The translations under genes and the position numbers were made by a program. Shown piece after piece: positions 10,928 to 24,425 of a DNA stretch of 64,000 bases. Source of the stretch: Porodaedalea pini (taxonomy: Eukaryota; Basidiomycota; Agaricomycetes; Hymenochaetales; Hymenochaetaceae); NCBI GenBank assembly GCA_002794775.1, contig NBAY01000047.1, positions 62,001 through 126,000 on the forward strand, read 5' to 3'. Below the pieces are notes generated by a model. The model saw nothing but the letters and a program-made list of their open reading frames with translations, made no database searches and was not told the DNA's origin. The number at the start of each line of letters is the position of its first letter. Positions within the stretch are counted from its first letter, which is position 1.

Positions 10928-12912
10928 ATGGCCCCCCCTAGAAACTCTTATGACGTTCTCATTGTCGGTGCTGGCGTCGCAGGCTGCGCGCTCGCCCACG
11001 GTCTCGCGACCATAACCTCAGCCGCCCGCCCGAAGCCGCTCCGCATCGGCCTCCTCGAGCGCTCCTTCGCCGAGCCGGACCGCATCGTCGGCGAGCTCCT
11101 CCAGCCAGGAGGGTGTACCGCCCTCCGCAAACTCGGCATGGGAGACTGTCTGGACGGCATCGATGCTGTACCCGTGTACGGCTACTGCGTTGTCAACGAT
11201 GGCAAACAAGTCCACATCCCGTATCCTGAAGGCCAAGAAGGTTGTTCCTTCCACCATGGCAAATTCATCATGTCGCTGCGCTCAAAGGCCCTCGCAGCTT
11301 CTGGCGTTGAAGGAATTGAAGCTACGGTCACATCACTTATCACCGCAGACGGCGAGAACCGCGTACACGGCGTGCGTGCAACGCGCAAGGGTGCGGAGAG
11401 TGACACGAAGGAGAGCTTCTATGCCTCGCTTGTACTTATTGCGGATGGATGCTTCTCCAATTTTCGTGCAGAGGTCATGGGCGAAGCTTTCGAAAAGCCT
11501 CTTACGCGCAGTTACTTCGTCGGCGCCATTCTCAAGGACGTGAAGCTCCCTATCGACAAGCATGGCACGGTCGCCCTCGTTCGTGGATCCGGTCCTGTAT
11601 TGCTTTATCAAATTGCAGAGCATGACACGCGCATTCTCATTGATGTGAAGGCGCCGTTGCCCTCGGACCTCAAGGTAAGAGCAATCACTAATCCCCAGAA
11701 TTTTCATGCTGACTCTGCATGCTTTCATATAGGAGTACATTACGGACAAGGTCGTGCCCGAACTCCCTGAAAATCTTCAACCCGCTATCGCAGATGCTCT
11801 TGGACGAGAGCGACTACGTCGCATGCCGAACTCCTTCCTCCCACCCGTCGAGCAAGGCGGTGAGCAATCGAAGGAAGGCGTTATCCTCGTCGGTGATTCG
11901 TGGAACATGCGTCACCCCCTTACTGGTGGTACGCCTCATCTTTTCCATCCGCAAAATGTAACTAAATCTACATTGCTCTGGTTAGGTGGAATGACCGTAG
12001 CCTTCAATGATGTCGTTATCCTCACCGACCTTCTGCGCAGCGTGTCGCACTTTGATGACTGGGCATGCGTATCGCAGATCCTTCATGCATGGCATTGGTC
12101 GCGTAAGCCGCTCGGCTCGACGATCAATATACTTAGCATTGCGCTCTATGACCTCTTCGGCGCCGAGGGTCTGTCTCATTCTCTGTACTACATTACGCAG
12201 GACTAGCTCACTGATACATTCCTGCTTCTCGCGTTCGTCCCTGCTTCCGTCCTATCGATTGTATCCGCTGTATCGCTATCGCTGTCTTCTCCGCTGTTGT
12301 TGTATGTATTCTACGGTTCTGCAGACGAAAATCTGGAGGTACTCCGTGTGGGCTGCTTTAAATACTTCGAGCTCGGAGGGAACTGCGTTCGGGAGCCTGT
12401 CTCCCTACTAGCCGGGTACGTCTTAGATCTCCTCTTCAATTTCGTGGACTGTTCTCGCCCCTTCTATTCGCATTTTCATTACTCCGAACGTCGATTCTCG
12501 CACGCCATTGTTCTTCTCAACATATATGCGTCCTTCTCTCGTTCTCCGCCCCTTACAAAATGCTCCCACAACTTACTGACGCTTTCTTTATCTTATCAAA
12601 TAGCATCTCCGACCAGCGGTTCCTGCTCTTCTGGCACTTCTTCTCGGTCGCATTCTACGGGATTTGGGCCATGTTCACTCATCCACGGCTTATCGTCGTC
12701 GTAGGTTCTGATGGGACGCGGAAGGAAGTGCTTAGGCGTCCGAGTGTGGAAGAGTACCCGTGGCTACTCGTTAAGGCAGTACGTGTGGTGAGTCGCGGTT
12801 GCTGTTCAATGTATTCTTGAAAAGGTGTGTTCTGGGTGCTGATCACGGATGATTCCAGTTCTGGACGGCCTGCATCGTGTTTGGTCCCCCGCTCTGGAGC
12901 GAGCTGCGATAA
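10928..12912 (+). CDS. ERG1: Squalene epoxidase (squalene monooxygenase)
   Basis: FAD-dependent monooxygenase that turns squalene into 2,3-oxidosqualene, an early oxygen-requiring step of ergosterol synthesis on the ER. Six exons join cleanly: 10928-11674, 11733-11928, 11986-12168, 12325-12415, 12604-12787 and 12859-12912, giving 484 residues, the usual fungal length. The N-terminus has the dinucleotide-binding motif IVGAGVAGCALA; LIADGCFSNFR is the second FAD motif; GDSWNMRHPLTGGGMTVAFN is the family signature for FAD and substrate; the C-terminus is hydrophobic and ends FWTACIVFGPPLWSELR, as in ERG1 proteins. No stop or frameshift. The end of exon 4 is the least certain border. A LINE sits about 110 bp upstream, so its more distal promoter was moved 6.3 kb away. 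It is convergent with laccase A. Confidence 0.95.
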
Positions 12913-13635
12913 GGCGCTTTTGGCCGCTTTCATTTTTCGACCCTGTCTTTGGATCATCGGTTGGCACCCGTCGATAGCCTGCATTCGCGTCGTTGCTTTG
13001 CGCACGGGTACCTCAGTTAAAAATGTCACTAAGTACTTCCTCCCCGCTTCATCTAGACCTGTTACTGCACATATTTCTGACATCTCTCACCCTACCGGAT
13101 CTATTGTACACTTATTCTTATTCCGTATACTTGTTTTGCTAGTTTCGCTGTCAGTCCTGCTCGATTTCTTTTTCTTCCTTCTAAGTTCTATATAGTTTTT
13201 GCGTGGGGACTCTGGATCTCGTATATGTGCATCGATGTCTTTGGGATTTGTATCGGAGTTTCTCAAGCAATTGAATCGAGATCGGCGGAGCCAAGACATC
13301 CTGATATGGCTTACTGCATGCCATAAAAGGCAATGATGTAACTCCGAAGAATGTCTTGAACAACCCTCGCCGAAAAGATAAATAAATAAGGTCTATGTCT
13401 GATTATTTGTCACAAGACCAGGGACTAAGGCTATAACGTTCAATGCGTCGTCCAATAACTTACACAAGGATTAGTAAATCCATAAATGGAAAGGAGAATA
13501 GAGAGACGGGAATGAGGATGACATGTCAGTGGTTCGTAAATCGACGTCACAACTCCAAAATAAGGATCAAGTAAGGGAGGCTTTGAGAGTCCGAATATGT
13601 GATGCTGGAGAGAAGAAATCGGGGCTTGTGATCGT
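12913..13635. other. Convergent intergenic region
   Basis: Lies between the ERG1 and laccase A stop codons. It is T-rich near 13100-13200, consistent with 3' UTR or terminator sequence. No gene recognised. Confidence 0.5.
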
Positions 13636-16600
13636 TCACTGGAGGGAGCCGTCTGGATCCAGCTGGTCGTATAGGGGGCAAAGGTTAGACCATTGCGCTG
13701 TGAATAATGTGTTTAGATTTTGAATGTCATCATGCTTTGTTGATGAGTAGACAGACCGTTTACAGGGTCCGCAGTGCTGACGTCCGGCGCGTCCTCCGCA
13801 AACACGATTGCGAGACCTCTACAAAACCGGTAAGCCAGTTTGTTTTTTCATTGGACAGGCTTCACGTCTCATGAAAAATGAAACTTACGCCTCCAGATGC
13901 CAGTCAATGTGGCAATGGAGGAACCAAGGACCAGCATTGTTCGTAACGAACCGGAGGGTGACATTGTCGCCCATCCCGCCGATGCTCACCACGTCTCGCC
14001 GGATGGGGTTCACGAAGTTGTACGTCGAGTTGCCCGCGACGCGCACGACGTCAAAGTTGTGGCCGTGGAGATGCATCGGGTGCTGTTTATTGGAAAGTCG
14101 TCGTCAATTGAAGATAGGAAGATGCGAAAGAGGGAAGGACGTACAGGAAACGCGCCGGGAAAAGAAACCTAATGTGTAAAAAGTTTGAGTTCAGGCGAGG
14201 AGACCGATGATGAAGAGCATTATATACCTCGATGACTTTGTTTGGCGGAAGGCTGTATAAGGAACTGTTGGGCATGATGCTTCCCGGTTTGACAGCACCG
14301 CTGAGGATCTGTAACAGAACAGGGACGGAAGGGGGCTAGAGTGGGAATATGAAGAGAGAGCGCAAACGGAGTTGATGACCATAGCTCACAATGAAAGCGA
14401 CGTTATTAATGGTAAAGTTTCCGGTTACAGGGTCCTAAGGTTGCATTTAAATAGACAGCGTTAAAGCCGGCGGTGTCTTGACAATATAAAGAAGAGCACA
14501 GCAAGAAGGCACGTACCCTATTGACAAGCATTTGAATGTTGACGTCAGCACCACCGGGGAATGGCTGTCCAGGCTATTATCTATTGTCAGCGTCTCGGCT
14601 CCCCTGAAGATATGCGAGATAAAGTTACTAACAGCGCCGGGGTTGACGAGGGGCTAAATAAAGAATAACAATAAGAAGCAGCTCTGCTTTGTATATGATA
14701 TATAGTCGTACGATGATGTCTGCCTCGTTCAATTCGACCGGGTTTGCAACTGCAGTAGAGTTTGGATCTGAAATGGGCGCTCCGTCGTAGCGTAAGATAG
14801 CTGAATTGACCCCTAAAAGATGATCAATTTGTGTGGAGCGTACTGCAGGCACGATTGATACGGACCTCCAACTGTTGTCGGATTACCGTCGCCTCGAACC
14901 GGAATTGCGCGGATCCCTTTGAAGGAGGCGAATTGTTAGAGCGATTACTGTGATTCTCTCGACTAAACTTACAGTAATTTCCGACAGGTTTATCGGCGGT
15001 GACCTTCCAATACCACTAAAATCTTGTCAATGACATACGAAATATAAATATCTGCTTACAATGACGGAGTAGCGTTGCCCTGTATAATTGTATTTCAATA
15101 TCCACCTCCACTGCCCTGGATCCATGCTACTCACCGGCTTCTATTTCAATCGAGTCTATAGTGTACGGCTGAGTCTCGACGCCATCAGTTTCAATCACAG
15201 TCAGGTTATGCTGATCAATGGAGAACAGATATCTTGGATTCAGATAAAATCTTAGTTATGAGCAGACAGAACAAAAAAAAATTAGATGCTCTCACCCGGG
15301 GAGGCAGCTCGTGCTGACAATACGGAAGCGGTGCCTATAGTAGAAGTTTGGTTAGCTAATAAATGGACCGAAGCGAGGAGATAGCTAGAACATGCCTCTT
15401 GCCAGGCTGTGCGCGGACGACTGCTAACGGGGTCGGTGTACCAGTGGCATTGGCCCAACGCCCAAGGCCGTTTATCAAAGTGGAGTCAGGATTTCTGCAT
15501 TACGCAACAGAGCAAAACAAGAAGAACAACATTTCGAATTTAGCTTGTGTACACTTTAGTCAAGAAACGAGACGCGGACGAACGGAGGAATCTTCCCGGG
15601 GTTTCTATATAAAGTGAAAGCCAAATACGAGAAGGGTTATAGTCCATAAGTAAAATAGTGGCCAAGAATAAGACTCACGGGAATAGAACGGTCGAGACCT
15701 GATGGTACCAGTCTGCTATAGTAATAACAGTTGACGCTGCGGTTGAAAGTATAAATTTTAGGCTACGGAGAGTGTCTGCGGGCTTACCATCGTCGACATC
15801 GTAGAGGTGCTGCAGTGGATCAACAGGGTCTGCGAAGAAGCACGTTACGAGACTTTTTGGAAGCACCAGCTTACGGCCTACCATAAATCACCAACGGGCC
15901 CCTAAAAGATGAAAATAGTAAGAAACAGAACCCATTTTTGTAACAAAGAAGCCCATTCGCCTCAATCCATCACAATACTGGTTTTGTAATGAGAGTGATA
16001 CCAGTAAGTTCCCGTCTGATTCGGTACGATGAAATCATATCTGTAAAAATAAAGTTCGAAATTCGGAATTTTATGCGCGGCCAAGACAGAAGTCAAGAAG
16101 CCTACAGGAATGAATGGTCGGGAACGATCGGGCATTGAGTCACGAATGCGACCTAGAGAGATTTATCTTAGGAACACAGAGCACAGAAAAAGGAAAAAAT
16201 CTGGAATAGCTCACTCCGTCGTACTGATTTTGGTGCGGCTTGAAGTTCATATAAGAATCAGACAAGAAACAGAGGACGCTGGCTCTGGCGATGTACCTGA
16301 AAAACACCATGCCAGTGCTGCATATTTGTGCAAAATAATGGTTAAATATGTAAGCCGAAGAACGGAGGGGCATAACACTAACGATGGTCGTCGATCGCTC
16401 CATGGTCGGATCGGTGAGCTGGTCTACTACATTTAGCTGAGGGATTGAAAGGCATGGAAATCAGTGATGGGCTTTAAATCGGATAATGCCATGGATTACC
16501 TGAAAATGTGCGTTCGGAGCGGTCGCAGTGATTAGCGGACCGGGAAACTGCCCGTCAACGACCACAGTCCTTTTGGAAATCAAAAAAAAAAAATCAAAAT

Positions 16601-16765
16601 CGGCTTTTCGGTTCCGCACAAGGCAGGAGGAACGCACGAGCGGTTGTAACCATCGGGTGCAAGATTTGCATTAACAACGGTTAAAGTCCGAGAGACGTTC
16701 TGAGCAAGAGCAAGTTCGCTGAACCCGACAGCGGCGAGCACTTCGACCAACCGACAAAAAAGCAT
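13636..16765 (-). CDS. Laccase A (multicopper oxidase), one apparent 1-bp deletion
   Basis: Secreted blue copper oxidase that oxidises phenols and reduces oxygen to water. ATG at 16765 opens a roughly 20-residue signal peptide. Copper motifs in order: IHWHGVFQ (about 16303), YWYHSHYKT then QYCDGLR (about 15980), [11 protein letters not shown] (about 14050) and [18 protein letters not shown] (13891-13935). The residue ten after the T1 cysteine is Leu, a class-2 type site. The C-terminus reads [16 protein letters not shown], stop at 13636-13638. I count about 24 introns, two with GC donors. Between HYKT and QYCDGLR one base is missing at 15980-15981; a CCC run reads CC, so a sequencing error is as likely as a true mutation. 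Everything else is in frame. Confidence 0.88.
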
Positions 16766-19700
16766 GACTGACTCTCAGACGAAGAAGCTATGACGAAGGC
16801 AAAGGAAAGAGGGGGGATTATTTGGCCCCACTCGTCGAGGGGGTTTGGAGGAGGAGGAAGATGGCTAGCAGAGAGGCAGCGACGCATGGAAGCCTTTTGT
16901 AGCACATCCCGTAGAGGCCGAAACAATTTCAAGAGTCATGTTATTTCGTCGGCGCGCCGTCAGCCGTGAGACCCACGTCAACCAAGAATAAAGCACATAT
17001 GCGGCGAGCGGAATACCCAAGCGGGAAACGTAGTTGATCCTGAGGAAGACATTTCGAGAACTGAACTACATCTGATCTTACGCAGGTTACGAGAGACCCT
17101 TGCAGATCGAGGAAGCTTCATGACATGTCACAACTTCGTTTGCGTCAAATATCGGTTGAGTATCGACCAGAGATATACGACAGGAAATTGCACTACTGGT
17201 GGCGGACGCCACCCGGGAAATCTTGCCCGAGAAGAATGCAAGTCAAGCTCTTTAGGCTGGACAATGTTTCTGGGAGCGAGGCAAAGCTCTCTGATAGGAG
17301 GCATAGTAAGATGCGAAGTGTTGTGCGGCCAAAGGACGGCGGAAGACCGCAAGGACGAGCGCCTAGCTAGGTGCGCTGAAGGCTCAGCAAGGTAAACCCG
17401 ATATTGATCTGGCCGTCATCCATGCAGTGCTCCCGCTGCATTGCGCGCCCGCTGCGTGATACATGCGCCGCGTTTGTATCCGATGACATTGCGGACAGAG
17501 ATTCCATCACGTTTGAACTGAAACCTAGCGATTCGAGATGCATGAACAACGGTGATATCCCCTGTGGAACATACAAAGATGCGGAATGCGCGGCGTAATC
17601 AATATTAATGATGATTCCGGCAACCATCGGGCTAAAGTGTCAATCCCGTATAGCAGTTTCTTCGGGTGCATTTGTGTAGACAGAAGGCGACCACCTGTAG
17701 AAAAGATTCGGCGAAGTCGAAGTTGGAGCTCTAGTGGTCGCTTCAAGATAGATGTCGAGAGTGTTCTAGGAGCATGCAGCACGTCAAAAGGGTAAGAAAG
17801 ATAAGATCAGATGGATTGATCGCATCTTACGCGCGGAAGGAGCATGGGCGCCGCACTACTAACAGTGACTACTACAGGGGATCCAAGGCCGCAAGGGACC
17901 CACAGTACACATGTGCATGCCTTCATGTAGTTCTACGTCACTGTCAGAATTCCAGGAACAGCGGATTAACTTTGAGCTGCAGACGGACATCTCGGAGACT
18001 TTGCTGTGATCAGAGCGACAAAGCAAGCATTTCCTTGGAGCCTGTCGAAATACAGGAGATGTGGAGCTCTTCCACTCAATTTGCCATCTTTTCGACGGCG
18101 TAGATGGCTGGATTGTCGTAACGACAACAAACATCTGTAGAATTGACTCATGCCCTGGTGTATTCAACCGTCGGTTACATATATAGATGATACATCTCAA
18201 TGGTTGCAACGCAGCTTACGGACCGAAACGAAATGAACTTCCTTGCGGGACAAGGAAAGGAAGCAGGGGGAAACTGATACGACCTGTGGTAGTTCCTAAG
18301 CTCTCGCGATCTGTCGGACTACAAGAACGGAATCACTCAGCCAAAAAGCTCGAGATGAGGAGGCATCTCCGATGCATACCTAGTCCTGGGTTTCAGACAA
18401 GCTATAAATACCAAGATCAGTTCAGTACAAACGGTAAAGCAACCTAAATCACTGACCTCAGAGTTTGTGGCCAGATCCCACTCAGAACTTTCTATTACGA
18501 GACGTGCTCATAATAGCAAACTGAGATCGTCGGGCCTGCACAATCATTACTCAGTGATTGTCTCCGCGCCGACTATACGACAAAACGCCGACTGGCGCGT
18601 CGACAATAATTAGAAGAGCAAAGATGGGATCTCACGCACATGCGGTAGTCTGCCTCATCTACATAAAGCAATATTAATGTGCGTTGCTAGAAACCGAAGC
18701 GCTTTAGTTGCCCGCAAAGAGCCTGCGGACGCATGCTCTCAATCACGGCCGGCGAACACACACGCACTAATGACCACAGTGTACGAGGTTCATAGCATCG
18801 AGAAGTCCGAACGGTTGCGGGCTTCAATTTTATGTGTCAGTAGGAATGTTATTTAGCCCCAAAATTCGTGAGAGCCTTTGGTGCACACAAATAACTTCAT
18901 CACGACGCACATTATTTCTTGGAGTCACTGACACCTAACGGAACAAAGATAAACCGGGGAAGATTATCCATAAGCTTGACACGGAAAGTTAAGCTTTGCG
19001 GGGAAGGAGGTCGTAGTTTGAAATATAATCGAGTAGCTAACCTTCCGAGTCTAACTTTCCAGGCCAACATGAGCTCCTGCAAACCTTGTTCCTGGAGCTG
19101 AAGACTCGCGCCACATGCTTGGAGGTTTCCGTTCTGTCTCTTTCAACTTGAAAGGGGCTCATCAGACGCAGTACTTTGTATAGCTAAGCTTCGAGCTTGC
19201 AAAGGACGACAGGATGATCATGCCGGGGCGAAGAGTGCCAGATCCTCCGATGGGAGTTACACGAGATTCGGGGTGCAGACCGAGTTACGCGCAAGGGAAA
19301 TCCAGTTCGTATAGGGATGGTCCGTGGTGGTAGTCAAAGAAGAAGATGAGAGGAAGCTTGTGTGAGAAAATATTACGGGTGCAAACCTTATTTTTAGTCT
19401 CTGCTCGGTGCGGCCGCCTCGCCTTTCTGCTCTTTCTAAAGCTTCCACATATCCCGTATAAGCCTTGCTACAAGAGCTACTCCGGCAGTCAGGCATTTTT
19501 TTAAGTAGTTAAATTCTGGCCTATCATTTATGACTTAATAAGAGTTTGTCTCGTCTAAACACATCCCCATTATTGCAAGATTGAATCGCAACACGCCTTT
19601 TAAGTGCACATTAATATTGCAAGGCTTCACATGGCGATACTTCATAAGTTCAGATGTAAGGTCAGCCTTCGAGAGCGCGCCAAATAGGGCACTGCCTCGG

Positions 19701-22700
19701 AGTCGGTCAGGCGCGATCATAGTCGAAGTTCCGACAGACCTTTAAATTCTGATATCAGCAGGTTCCATAACCATACGTATTGTTTAGAAGCTCACCCTTT
19801 ATGACAGGTTCTCTTCGTATCTGTAAGTCGTATCGAGTCTGGATGTAGTGCTCGACGTAAGTCGTCGATGTAAACGCCAAATCAGTAACTCTTCCTCATC
19901 AGGACGCTGCCAAGACTTCACAGACACGTAGACCACAGCTCCACTATAGCGAATCCTGTCCATGATGCAACAGGTAAAGAAATAAGAGCGTCAATATGGG
20001 GAGACAATCTATATACAAGCAGGTCCATTGCTCACTAACGTGAAAGCATGCGACGCAGTTTTGATAATCTATGCGATCCAGCCGCAAAGCTCTGAGGTTA
20101 AGAAATCGGTAACGACGACTTACTTACCTTGCTCTGGCATTTACTTCTTAGAATATCGAAGAGATAGATGAGCTAAAAGGGAATGACAATTACGCATAGA
20201 GAACAAGTAAAGGGAAATGCCTCGTCCATCAACCAGGAAACGTCCTGCGATTTCATTCCAACCACGAAATGAAGAGGAAGTCGCTCCGAAAAGTTGACCT
20301 ACACCAACCATAGCTAATCTTAATGAAGGGAGAGCAGTATACGTAGCGTATTCTGTGCCAGCATCAAGTCATGTCGGACACTCGATATCCGTCGGTATAT
20401 AAAGTGAACTATCGAGCAAAAGTAGCAGCAAGAGACGTTTATCGCAGTATGTGGAGTCGATACAATACCTATTCCAGGTCCTCATCTCTTGACAGAGATA
20501 TCCGTAACGGGATAAAGGAAGGGAAGAATGGAAAGGGCTCTGATCCCGTTCTCAAAGCAAAGCACCATTCCCGCGGAGCAGAACGCATTAGGTTGTGAAC
20601 AACCGCAGGTCTTGTATTCCAACGAACCGATCCGCGTCGAGATAAATCAGGTCATTATGCATTAAGGCAGCAGATTGCCGATCAGATATACCTCGCCTGG
20701 ATTAATAGGATGGTAGAGACGTCGACGGAGTTGGTGCCGATCTGATTGTCGTATAATTCCTTGGCTTCACATCCTGGCTGTCTATAACTTACGAAAGTCG
20801 AGCGAGTCGCATGACGTCGTAAAAGGTGAGAAGATCGTTGTTTCTGTTTCGCAGCAAGACCAGGCCACAACCGGACAGGAGCTGAACCGAATGAATGTAG
20901 ACTATCCTGGATGCCATGCCCCCGGATGCATATGATGTTCTGTTGTAGAAAGCGCCGGGGATCCAACGTCCTGTTTTGAAGTCTCTTTCTGTCCAAGGCG
21001 TAAGATCGCGGGAAGATCGGGACTATCGAGCGGCTCAAGCGGTCCAGTACCAGGCGCTGATTCTGGAGGCGACCTATACAAGTCGACAAGACGCCTTTTT
21101 GTTCCGCATCGAGGAGACTCAAGTAATAGCAGTCTATGTAGTTCAAAACCGTCACAAATCGGTGATAGATGCGCAGAATATTGAACGTGTGACAACAGTA
21201 TAGTGAGATGACTATGGTCGTGTCGTCGACTAAGCGAGCAGATGCATCTAAATGTCGGTCAGTGGTGGTACAGATGATTAAATCCACCTAAGGAGTGTGC
21301 ACGGACTCGTTCGAAGCTCTTGGATAGACAAAACTTTGACGGAACGTGCCTGGGAGATTTGGAGCCCTTGATGAACGCTCACGTGACATAATCGCGTATG
21401 ACGCGCTTCAATTTCAGGTTCCGATATGATGTTATGAAGGCTCGCCTTAGCACTTCAAATCACTTCCAACGTCATATATCTTGCTAGAAGAAAGAACAAA
21501 TCATCGGGATAACTATGTTTCAGTCAAATACACCAAGCTTTTAGCTTACAAAGAGTACAAATACCTTTTGAGTTCAAGCAAAGTAATGATGAGACTCGAC
21601 ACTTATTTGATCAGCTTCCAAACCAATATTCAGGTATCGCTTCGCTTTAGTCCATAAGTTTCTAGTAGTTTGAGGAGACAGAGGTATTGAAATGGTGGAT
21701 CTTTAGTTGGAATCTGAGTTCTTCCCAGATATAGAGCACACTGTGATAAACTCGGTTTGTTCAGTTGTCGAGGTACTGAGTGGTATCCGCCGTCTGATAC
21801 CTTAGTTGTACTTATTTACCACAACTTGTTTGATCCTATGCATAGAACTACTTAACAAGGAGTACCTATAGGACTAGATGTGTCTTCAGTTTGCCACGGA
21901 TAGAAATAATGTCAAGGACGTTAGCTAAGTCGAGACAACCAAACACACTCCTGACGTCAATACTCTGTTGCTCATGTGTGAACTTCGTCGAAGGGAGATT
22001 AAACCGATGAAAAAAAAAAGCGCAGGATAGCTACGTTCCAGAGTCTATGCTCATTCTCCAACAATAGTCCTTCATGCTTCTACTCTATATACCATAGCCT
22101 ACTTGGGCATTATAATGATACCTGTATGGTGTCAGCTCAATTTGTTGTGCCACGGTCATTGTCGATTAAGGTATCGTTCACCCCAATGATCTGTCAAGCT
22201 CCAGTCCCTTTACCAAAGCAGACAATATTCAACCTTCAGCGGCTTACATTCGTGCCCTTTCATACAACTTACTCGCGAGTATTGACAGTACTAGCGCGAG
22301 CGACTAGGCCAGAGACTCGGAAATGGGCTGACAGCTGGAAGAAGTCGCATCCTACATATTTTCTTCGCCTATGTACCCTATTATGATTTCAGTTATGAAG
22401 TCAGACATTTGAAAAAGATAATCACCGGCCACGGAACTAGACCTTCATAGCTCAAGGCTTCCAGTAAACCCAATGTACAAACACAACGGTAGGAGATAAA
22501 CTCTCCAAAGTGATACAAAGCAACAATGAGTGTTATCAAAACATCGACAGCAAGATAATCAGAAAGAGTGCTTAAAGGAAAGGAAGAGTCATTGGATGTG
22601 CGACGAAATAGGTATGTAGGAATTGAAGAATGTGGAGAGTAAAGAAATTGTGGAATGAGATATGGTTCACATATTAGATAGGGCGGTGATGTTGGTACAG

Positions 22701-22933
22701 TCGGAGTATAATGGTTGAACATCTTTGTAGAGGGAAAGCAAGCGCGCAAAAGCAAGTAAGCGAATCGATAGAACGTGTCAAGCGAGAGCAGGAAGAAAGT
22801 CACAGAAGCAAGGCTGTTTGAAGTCGAAAACAAAAGACGAGATCATCGGAAAGATGAATTGTCGCAATGGAAGAGAAAAAAGCACAAAGCACAAAGCAAA
22901 AACAAAAAAAGAAACAGCTCAACTCAAGAAGTA
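16766..22933. other. 6.2 kb without a recognised gene
   Basis: The first 200 bp is the laccase A promoter side; I see no clear TATA box. The rest has normal CpG content, unlike the repeat island, but no frame shows a known domain. The longest open frame is minus 20682-21287 (201 codons) with no recognisable motif. Minus 22393-22833 (146 codons) has two hydrophobic stretches and could be a small membrane protein, but nothing else supports it. No tRNA or CRISPR pattern seen. Confidence 0.4.
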
Positions 22934-24425
22934 TCATTTATCCGCAGTAAGCCCAATTCCGGGCTTGTTACCATCAACCGCTAGTAACCCCTGGCTCCTC
23001 TCATCGCCTACACCAGACTCTCCATTCTTCTCCCCCTTTGGTGAATTTTCGCTGTCGTGGAATTCCGATGCTGGATAACTGCGCACGACCCATACCGGCT
23101 CCTTCACTTGACTCCACGTCCATGCGCTTGCAGCCTCGAGTGTGAACGGGCTCAGCTCGCGCGTTCCGCGTCGCCGTGAACGACGGTAATAATCCTCCAT
23201 CACGACATCCGGCTCCGGTTGCAAAGGTGCCGCGGGAGGAGGCGAGGGCGTCTCGAGCAAAGAAGACGAGTGCGAGTGAACGGAAGAAAGAGCGCGCATG
23301 TCAATGTCTCCTTCCGGTGACTCCTCCTTGACTTGTACAGGTGCGGATACATCTTCGGACGTGGGAGAAGGTTCGGTGGCTCCTTTTGTGCGCAGACGGA
23401 TGGTGAGAGCCGTACGCTTCTCGGGCGACTGATCAGGGCCCTTTGACACTTTCGAGCGTTTTTTCTGCTTTGTGAATGAACAAAAGGTCATAACACAGGA
23501 AAATGAGCACGCACGCGTTCAGCGGCCCGGATGACACGCTGCTCACGGGCAGCAGGGGCGCGACGAGCACAGCGTTCAATATGTTTGTTCCAATGGAACG
23601 CGTCGTACGCGCTCTTAGTCGAAAGCTTGATGTGTTGCCCGCACAGGCGGCACGCGACGAGCTCTGGGCCGCGGACATCCGCATGCGGGTGTGATCGCAA
23701 CCGCTGCTCGCGCGAGGCCGTCCGCGCTGCATGAGCATTCGCACGACTCTCCGCACTGGAAGAAACATTTTTGAATAGGGGGGATAGAGAAACGGGAAGG
23801 GGGGGACGCACGTAGTCGGTGTGGAATTCGCGGTCTTTGTGGTGCCCATTGCGTCGCCCGCCGTCTCCTTCTTGACACTAATTAGCAAGTCAGCGGCTGT
23901 TGTCGTGTTTGTGAAGCTCGTCGCGCCGAAAGGAGATTGTCGGAGAGAGGGGGACAGGGGGGCAGGGGGGGAGACGCAGAGCGGTGCGGGCGCACGCTTG
24001 GGCCCTGGCAGAACAGCGCACTCACCTCGAAGGGGACTTGGTCGGTCTTCCGCTGGCCAAAGCTCTCTGTCGAGAGTAAGCCGAGTCAGATTTGTTGGCG
24101 TTGTATAGCATTATAGGCAAGACGAGATGGGGGGAAAGTAGCGAGGGGGAAGGGGGAAGTCGGAGAAAGAAGGGCTCAGCGGAGCAAATACACTCATTAA
24201 GGAGTGGGACTTAGCCGAGCCAAACCACCTCCCCAATTTCAATCAAAATAGATAGACGCACGTAGTCGACCCGCTGAGCTCGTGTCCGGCGGTCAGGCTC
24301 TGCCACCGGCCTGTACCCACTCCCCAGGTTAGCGATATATATCGCACGGGCCGTATGTAAAGTTCTCGAGGGGGAACTCACAGGAAAGTCGGTTGGGATG
24401 TGCTAGAAGAGGGTTCTGAACGCAT
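22934..24425 (-). CDS. Small zinc-finger-like protein, one finger (paralogue of the next gene)
   Basis: Unnamed family. Exons by eye: 24382-24425 (starts MRSEPSSSTSQPTFL), 24262-24310, then short exons near 24040, 23830-23880 and 23515-23760, and a last exon from about 23467 to the stop at 22934. The key feature is a putative metal site near 23600: CRLC, then IKLS, a Tyr, a Trp (HWNKH) and ERC, spaced CxxC...HxxxC. The rest is low-complexity and charged (Ser, Pro, Glu; KKRSKVSK looks like a nuclear signal). It lies 275 bp downstream of the three-finger paralogue on the same strand, which points to tandem duplication. A DNA- or protein-binding nuclear role is a guess from the finger and basic patch. 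Confidence 0.7.

Noticed and set aside
10818..10999. Minus-strand ORF overlapping the ERG1 start
   Set aside because: A shadow of the ERG1 coding frame with no own signal.
20682..21287. 201-codon minus-strand ORF
   Set aside because: No domain, odd composition and no splice or promoter support; kept only as a mention in the gene-free region.
22393..22833. 146-codon minus-strand ORF with hydrophobic stretches
   Set aside because: Could be a small membrane protein, but nothing beyond openness supports it.
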